In this document: positions 59,074-64,000 of the stretch, in pieces
Layout: each line of letters begins with the position of its first letter
How positions within the stretch are numbered: the first letter of the stretch is position 1
Translations under genes and position numbers: made by a program
Notes under the pieces: model-generated
Databases searched by the model: none
Seen by the model: only the letters and a program-made list of their open reading frames with translations
Told to the model about the DNA's origin: nothing
Assembly: GCF_025751495.1 (NCBI RefSeq)
Contig: NZ_JAOWKZ010000001.1
Span: 689,920 to 753,919, forward strand
Source of the DNA: Albidovulum litorale
GTDB lineage: Bacteria; Pseudomonadota; Alphaproteobacteria; Rhodobacterales; Rhodobacteraceae
Length of the DNA stretch: 64,000 nt
Direction of reading: 5' to 3'

Positions 59074-59265
59074 GGGATACCGCTTTCACTGCCTCGAACC
59101 GCCCGTTTGCCGGGTCTGACAGGAAGTGTAACGAAGATCGCGCCTCAGTGCCAGTGAAAGAAGGGCAATAGGCGGAATTTCCGCGCATTTTCAAAGCACG
59201 AAAATTCCCCTGACACGCCGGTCAAGCCGTAAGCGGATCGGCGGCAGCAATCAGGCAGATTGCGC

Positions 59266-60669
59266 TTACAGAAGGAAGATATCGTCGAGGTAGAACTCGT
59301 CCCCCGCCCCGGCGATCACGCTGAACTGGATCACATCGGTGGCGTTGGTAAAGCTCAGGACGCCATTCGCATCGAGATCGGCGGATGTGACCGTCACCTG
59401 CCCGACCGCATTGCCATTGACATCCGAGAAGACGATGGTCGCCGTTTCACCCGGGTCGAAGCCGGTCATGGTGAAGCCGCCGAGATCGAAGGGCGAGTGG
59501 TCCTGATGGGTGACATTCATTTCATGCGTGTCACCGTTCGGATCGGTCCAGACGCGGAATTCGTCGTCGCCGTCGCCGTCATAATCGAAGCTCGCCGCCC
59601 CTGCGTCGCGCTCCTCGAAATAGTTCGTTGCCGAGGAAAGCTGGCTGATCCAATACTGGCCGTTCGGCCCGTCCTGATAGATCCAGATGCCGGTGATCGC
59701 CGCCGTGATCGGGTCGTAGACGCTGGTCATGTCTTCGAACTGGATATCGCCCACTGGCGCGGGATAGGTCACCTGGAAGGTTACATCGCCATAGGCGAAA
59801 TTGCCCGCACCGTCGGTGGCCTCATACCAGAACTGCACGACCGGAGTGGTGCCGCCCCCTGTGTCGTAAACGCCGTTCGGGTCCCAGGTCAGCGTGCCGT
59901 CGGGATTGAGCGTCAGGATTGACCCGTCATTCAAAAGCCCGCCACCGGTGTAGTAGGACAGAGGCTGGCCGTCCGGGATCAGATCGACATCGTTGATCCC
60001 GTCCTGATCGAGGTCGATCTGCACATCGAGGATCGCCGACAGTGTCAGCCCGGCCCCCGGCTGTCCGCCTTCCAGATAGTCGTTGGCCAGCGGATCGAGC
60101 GTCACCGTGCTGTCGAAGGCCACCAGATCGAAGTCGCCTTGGGTGATGATATCACCCGCCGATGGCAGTTCGACGAAGATCAACTCATCGACATTGGTGA
60201 TGATATCGACATCGCCCGACCCGTCGAGCGCGGTCACAGTAAAGCCCGTCACCACAGTTTGCGCGTTCTTACCCTTTCCGACGGTCGTCGTCTGGATCGT
60301 GTAGTCGTAATCGACACCAACCTCGCCGTAATAGATCACCGCATCGACGCCGCCACCGGTGCCGCCATCTATCGTGTCGCTGCCCGCGCCCGCGATGATC
60401 ACATCGCTGCCATCGCCGCCATTGATGACGTCATTGCCCGCACCGCCATAGATCGTGTCGTCGCCGGCACCGCCCTCGATCGTATCGTTGCCGTCGCCGC
60501 CATGAACCTCGTCATTGCCCTCAAGACTCCAGATCACGTCGTTACCGGCGGTCGAGGCCGGAGAGGTCACATCACTGATGAGATCGTCACCCGACGTTCC
60601 GACGATGGCGCCTGCTGGCGGCGTCGGGGTTGCATTCTTCCCACCACCTGCACCGGAAGGTTTCGGCAT
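59266..60669 (-). CDS. RTX-type calcium-binding repeat protein
   Basis: 467 acidic residues with no Sec signal. Five glycine/aspartate nonapeptides ([45 protein letters not shown]) lie at about 50-105, near the N terminus rather than the C terminus as is common. A middle domain resembles the VCBS/tandem-95 type ([29 protein letters not shown]). The C-terminal third, ending [11 protein letters not shown], could carry a type I secretion signal. GGAGG precedes the ATG. It is inserted between ftsW and murD; no type I secretion genes are in the window. Confidence 0.82.
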   Translation of the reverse strand: MPKPSGAGGGKNATPTPPAGAIVGTSGDDLISDVTSPASTAGNDVIWSLEGNDEVHGGDGNDTIEGGAGDDTIYGGAGNDVINGGDGSDVIIAGAGSDTIDGGTGGGVDAVIYYGEVGVDYDYTIQTTTVGKGKNAQTVVTGFTVTALDGSGDVDIITNVDELIFVELPSAGDIITQGDFDLVAFDSTVTLDPLANDYLEGGQPGAGLTLSAILDVQIDLDQDGINDVDLIPDGQPLSYYTGGGLLNDGSILTLNPDGTLTWDPNGVYDTGGGTTPVVQFWYEATDGAGNFAYGDVTFQVTYPAPVGDIQFEDMTSVYDPITAAITGIWIYQDGPNGQYWISQLSSATNYFEERDAGAASFDYDGDGDDEFRVWTDPNGDTHEMNVTHQDHSPFDLGGFTMTGFDPGETATIVFSDVNGNAVGQVTVTSADLDANGVLSFTNATDVIQFSVIAGAGDEFYLDDIFLL

Positions 60670-60860
60670 GACATGGCCTCCACATGAGGGCCCCGCGGCA
60701 CTTCACTGGGGCCGGATGATCCTGACTTCACGTCATTTGAGACCATTTCCCGGCGGAAGCGCGAATATTGCGTGGCATTGAACCATGTTCGGACGCAATG
60801 CGCGCTAGCGAACGGAACTGTGGGGTCACGCGCAACAATTCCGGATAACGGCTGCGGAAA

Positions 60861-62261
60861 CTACCCGATCAGAGCCCGCACCCGGGCCGCAAAATCCTCG
60901 CCGCGTTTTTCGAAATTGGGATACTGGTCGAACGAGGCCGCTGCCGGGGCAAGCAGCACGACGTCACCCGCCTCGGCCTCTTCCGCCGCGCGCGCCACGG
61001 CGCTCTCCATCGTTTCGCAGATCTCATGCGGCGTGTCGCCCAGTTCCAGCGCGAAATCCCGCGCCGAATGGCCGATAAGATAGGCCTTCACGACCGAACC
61101 CAGATGCGGTTTCAGGCTCGCGATCCCGCCATCCTTGCCCAGCCCCCCGGCAATCCAGCGGATCTTCGGAAAGGCCTGCAATGCCTTGGCCGCGCTATCG
61201 ACATTGGTGGCCTTGCTGTCGTTCACGAACCGAACCCCGTCCCGTTCGCCGACAAGCTGGCTGCGATGCGGCAGGCCTTCGAAGGAATGCAGCGCCTCTT
61301 CGATCAGCTTCGGCGCGAGGCCAAGCGTGCGAGTGGCGGCATAGGCGGCGCAGGCATTCTGGTGATTGTGCGCGCCGGGCAGCCCACGGACCTCGCGCAG
61401 GTCGATGGAGGCGACCTGCCGCCCCTTGCGCCATTCCGCGAGAAACCCCTTGCGGGCAAAGACCGACCAGCCCGGCCCTTCCAGCTTCACCCCCGAAGAA
61501 ATCCGGATCACCCGGTCATCGCCCACGCCCTGCGCCAGCTGGTTGGCCAGAAACCGTCCCTCGACCTCATCAACGCCGATCACCGCGCGGTCGGGTCCGC
61601 CCTCGGCGAAAAGCCTGCGCTTGGCGGCGAAATAACCGCCGTGGCCGCCGTGGCGGTCGAGATGGTCAGGCGAAAGGTTGGTGAAGACAGCGATATCCGG
61701 CGTCATCGCGCGCGCGAGTTCGGTCTGGTAGGATGAAAGTTCCAGCACCACGACCTCGCCATCCTGCGCGGGCTCGATATCTAGCACGCCCCGCCCAATA
61801 TTGCCCGCCATCTGGGTGGGCCGTCCCGCGACCTGAAGAATGTGGTGGATGAGCGCCGTCGTCGTCGACTTGCCGTTCGATCCGGTCACCGCGATCACCT
61901 TCGGCACCTGATCCATATCGTCCCAGTCGGGTGTGGACCATGACCGGAAGAAAAGCCCGATATCGTTATCAACCGGCACCCCCGCCGCCATCGCGCGGGC
62001 AATCAGCTTGTTGGGTTCGGGGTAGAGATGCGGGATACCGGGGGAAACGATGAGTGTAGCCACCTCATCCCAGGCATTGCCGCGCGTCAGGTCGGTCAAC
62101 GAATAGCCTGCCGCCTCGGCATTGGCGCGCGCCTCGGGGCTGTCGTCCCAGAGGCAGGGTTCGGCACCGCCCGCGATCAGCGCCCGCGCGGTTGCAAGCC
62201 CCGACCGGCCCAGGCCCAGCACCGCGACCTTCCTGCCCTCATAGCCCCTGACCGGAATCAT
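60861..62261 (-). CDS. murD: UDP-N-acetylmuramoylalanine--D-glutamate ligase MurD
   Basis: 466 residues. The UDP-binding start [18 protein letters not shown], the ATP loop [11 protein letters not shown] and the late [13 protein letters not shown] are complete. I chose the ATG at 62261, preceded by a G-rich ribosome site; a longer frame to 62372 lacks one. murE, murF and mraY, usually upstream, are not here: the next gene is a divergent FKBP-type isomerase. Confidence 0.95.
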   Translation of the reverse strand: MIPVRGYEGRKVAVLGLGRSGLATARALIAGGAEPCLWDDSPEARANAEAAGYSLTDLTRGNAWDEVATLIVSPGIPHLYPEPNKLIARAMAAGVPVDNDIGLFFRSWSTPDWDDMDQVPKVIAVTGSNGKSTTTALIHHILQVAGRPTQMAGNIGRGVLDIEPAQDGEVVVLELSSYQTELARAMTPDIAVFTNLSPDHLDRHGGHGGYFAAKRRLFAEGGPDRAVIGVDEVEGRFLANQLAQGVGDDRVIRISSGVKLEGPGWSVFARKGFLAEWRKGRQVASIDLREVRGLPGAHNHQNACAAYAATRTLGLAPKLIEEALHSFEGLPHRSQLVGERDGVRFVNDSKATNVDSAAKALQAFPKIRWIAGGLGKDGGIASLKPHLGSVVKAYLIGHSARDFALELGDTPHEICETMESAVARAAEEAEAGDVVLLAPAAASFDQYPNFEKRGEDFAARVRALIG

Positions 62262-62421
62262 GCTGCCCCCATATCCTTCGCGCCCGCGACAATGCCCTGC
62301 CCCCCGCGCGCCCGCAAGGACCCCGGCTTTACCCCCGCGCCCATCCGGTCTAGGGTCGGGCCACGAGAGCACCCGCGAGAGACGCGGCCTCAGAATTCAT
62401 CCCCCATCCCGAAAGGACGCC

Positions 62422-62850
62422 ATGACCCAGGTAAAGACGGGCGATAAGGTAAGCATTCACTATCGCGGCACGCTGAACGACGGCACTCAGTTCGACAGTT
62501 CAGAAGGGCGCGATCCACTGGAATTCACTGTGGGCTCCGGCCAGATCATCCCCGGCCTCGACAAGGCGCTGCCGGGCATGGCGGTGGGCGACAAAAAGTC
62601 GGTGCCGGTTCCGGCGACGGAGGCTTACGGCGCGCACAATCCCGATGCCCGTCAGGCCATCCCGCGCGACCAGATTCCCGCCGACATCCCGCTCGAAATC
62701 GGGACCGCCCTGCAGATGCGCACACCGGACGGACAAGCGATGCAGGTCATCGTGGCAGAGGTTACCGCCGAGACGGTCACGCTCGACGCCAATCATCCGC
62801 TCGCGGGGAAAGACCTGAACTTCGACATCGAATTGGTGTCGATCGGCTAA
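62422..62850 (+). CDS. FKBP-type peptidyl-prolyl isomerase, SlyD-like
   Basis: 142 residues with the FKBP core KVSIHYRGTLNDGTQFDSS and the inserted-flap half EAYGAHNPDARQAIPRDQIPAD characteristic of SlyD-type enzymes. It catalyses proline isomerisation and acts as a chaperone in the cytoplasm. Unlike SlyD it lacks the His-rich C-terminal tail. AAAGGA precedes the ATG. It is divergent from murD. Confidence 0.93.
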   Translation: MTQVKTGDKVSIHYRGTLNDGTQFDSSEGRDPLEFTVGSGQIIPGLDKALPGMAVGDKKSVPVPATEAYGAHNPDARQAIPRDQIPADIPLEIGTALQMRTPDGQAMQVIVAEVTAETVTLDANHPLAGKDLNFDIELVSIG

Positions 62851-62926
62851 AACGCGGTGACGCAGGGGGCGTCCGATTGCCTCCTGCATTTCACTGGCAG
62901 GTCCCCCAAACAGGCCAGGGCAGACC

Positions 62927-63289
62927 TTATTTCAAAGTGAACAACGCGGTATCGCCCTTGCCCTTCTTGCGGACGTTCCGCAACGTGCGGCCGTCAAACT
63001 CAACCACCTGGCAGTCCGAGCCGATTTCCTGCCCGCCGAGAACGCCGTTGCGACACCAGTAGCTGCCCTTCCAAAGCCATTTCCCGGAAAATTCCTTGCC
63101 GCCGAACTGGCCGTTCATCGAACCATCGGCATTCACGGTCACCCAGTCGCCCTTTTCGTTTCCAAAGGTGTTGCCCACGATCAGGGCGCGATAATCGGCC
63201 TCTGTCTTGATCCGTTTCATCGCCTCGCTGTGGGCGGGGGACATACACAGGACCCCGACTGCCATCGCCGACAAGATTGTGCGCTTCAT
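62927..63289 (-). CDS. Small exported protein of unknown function
   Basis: 120 residues with a signal peptide (hydrophobic to about residue 18, PAHSEA). The mature domain has repeated glycine-aromatic patterns (GNTFGNEKGDWVTVN, GKWLWKGSYWCRNG) and two cysteines, suggesting a small disulfide-bonded beta-barrel. The start at 63289 (GAGGGG seven bases upstream) is preferred to the ATG at 63295. It resembles small DUF995-like domains, but I am not sure. Confidence 0.72.
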   Translation of the reverse strand: MKRTILSAMAVGVLCMSPAHSEAMKRIKTEADYRALIVGNTFGNEKGDWVTVNADGSMNGQFGGKEFSGKWLWKGSYWCRNGVLGGQEIGSDCQVVEFDGRTLRNVRKKGKGDTALFTLK

Positions 63290-63421
63290 GGCCATCCCCT
63301 CTAATGCAGTTCAACAATATAAGGACCAAGGATAGCGCAGAGGAACACCGTTTCATGATCCAATTGGATCAAAGTGGCCGACACAACTAACACCTGCGCG
63401 ACCCGGAATGGATCATCTGAG

Positions 63422-64000
63422 TTACCAATCGAAGGGTTGACGGTCGCGGAAGAACCCGCCCGTCGGCCCGTCTTCAGGCAGGAGCGCCAGCCAGATCGCG
63501 GTGTCGGCGCCTTCTTCGGGGCTGCGGTTGGCACCTTCTCCGCCCATGCGGGTTCTGACCCATCCCGGGCACATCGCATTGACCTTGACGCCCGCGGGCA
63601 GGTCGCGCGGCAGTGCTTTCGTCAACGCGTTCAGGGCCGCCTTGGCAACGCCATAAGCGCCCGGCCCGGCAAGGCCATGGCCGAAACTGCCCCAATCAGA
63701 CGACAGGTTCACGATCCGGCCCCAGCCGGTCTCTCGCCAATGCGGCAGGTTGAGCCGGATCAGGTCGAGAGGTGCCGACACCATCACCTGCATCGCATCG
63801 TCGAAATCGCTCTTGGGGCTCAGCAGCGAGGCGCCGCTGAGGATACCGGCATTGTTGACGAGGATGTCAAAGCCGCCTGCCCCGGTCATCGCTGTAAAAT
63901 AGCTCTCCGGATCGGCCAGATCGAGAGGCAGGAAACCGCAGCCTATTTCCGCGGCCGCCTTGCGACCAGCCTCTGCATCCCGCGCCCCGATCGTCACCGC
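63422..64000 (-). CDS. Short-chain dehydrogenase/reductase, N terminus beyond the window
   Basis: The visible part covers about 190 residues. NNAGILSG, a catalytic Ser in NLSSDWGSFGHG, and YGVAKAAL with the active-site Tyr and Lys are present, as is the late PGWVRTRMGG. The cofactor motif TGxxxGIG should lie just outside the window edge, so the gene is cut, not broken. NAD(P)-dependent oxidoreductase; substrate unknown. Confidence 0.9.
   Translation of the reverse strand, partial: AVTIGARDAEAGRKAAAEIGCGFLPLDLADPESYFTAMTGAGGFDILVNNAGILSGASLLSPKSDFDDAMQVMVSAPLDLIRLNLPHWRETGWGRIVNLSSDWGSFGHGLAGPGAYGVAKAALNALTKALPRDLPAGVKVNAMCPGWVRTRMGGEGANRSPEEGADTAIWLALLPEDGPTGGFFRDRQPFDW

Noticed and set aside
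60689-60713. GGCCCC / GGGGCC hairpin before the RTX gene
   Set aside because: Only six base pairs with a 13-base loop; it overlaps the leader of the gene and is common by chance in GC-rich DNA.

Overview
The window looks like a chromosomal segment of an alphaproteobacterium of the order Rhodobacterales (Rhodobacteraceae/Paracoccaceae). The reasons are the high GC content, a division-and-cell-wall (dcw) cluster in alphaproteobacterial arrangement, a sorbitol/mannitol (smo/mtl) operon like that of Rhodobacter sphaeroides, propionyl-CoA carboxylase and methylmalonyl-CoA mutase genes together, and small families typical of this group (DUF6497, DUF2484, DUF3572, DUF2937). No rRNA, tRNA, CRISPR array, transposase or integrase was recognised.

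Layout. 1-1.6 kb: NhaA antiporter and a YbiI-like zinc-finger protein. 1.6-12.9 kb: a minus-strand propionyl-CoA block (pccB, DUF6497, small lipoproteins, pccA, mcm), interrupted by a GT-C-type membrane glycosyltransferase and a sulfotransferase-like gene. A short copy of the pccA 3' end lies between those two genes. 13-14.6 kb: two membrane proteins. 14.8-22.3 kb: a LacI-type regulator and the polyol operon (ABC transporter, sorbitol dehydrogenase, mannitol dehydrogenase), with matching operator-like sites before the regulator and before the operon. 22.4-26.3 kb: a PqiABC lipid-transport system with PqiA split in two. 26.3-28 kb: an H-NOX-like sensor overlapping a diguanylate cyclase. 28-32.3 kb: an MttB-family methyltransferase, a HAD phosphatase, DUF3572 and a PleD-like diguanylate cyclase. 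32.3-34.5 kb: an ECF sigma factor, a short membrane protein, a CpxP/Spy-like protein and a Met/His-rich EF-hand protein. 34.6-42.2 kb: housekeeping genes, including a desaturase, an XRE regulator, LolD/LolC and a metallo-beta-lactamase-fold enzyme.

42.2-62.3 kb, minus strand: proS, recN, bamD, lpxC, then ftsZ, ftsA, ftsQ, ddl, murB, murC, murG, ftsW and murD (listed by rising coordinate, so transcribed from murD towards ftsZ). This otherwise standard cluster carries two genes that do not belong to it: an unrecognised 417-residue protein between murB and DUF2484/murC, and an RTX-repeat protein between ftsW and murD. The window ends with an FKBP-type isomerase, a small exported protein and a partial short-chain dehydrogenase.

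The points most worth a second look are the pccA-tail scar, the H-NOX-like protein without the heme histidine, the metal-type sigma-factor module, the two foreign genes inside the cell-wall cluster, and a tightly coupled small reading frame after the DUF6497 gene. I saw no clear defence system or mobile element. The unrecognised dcw gene is the best candidate for something undescribed.
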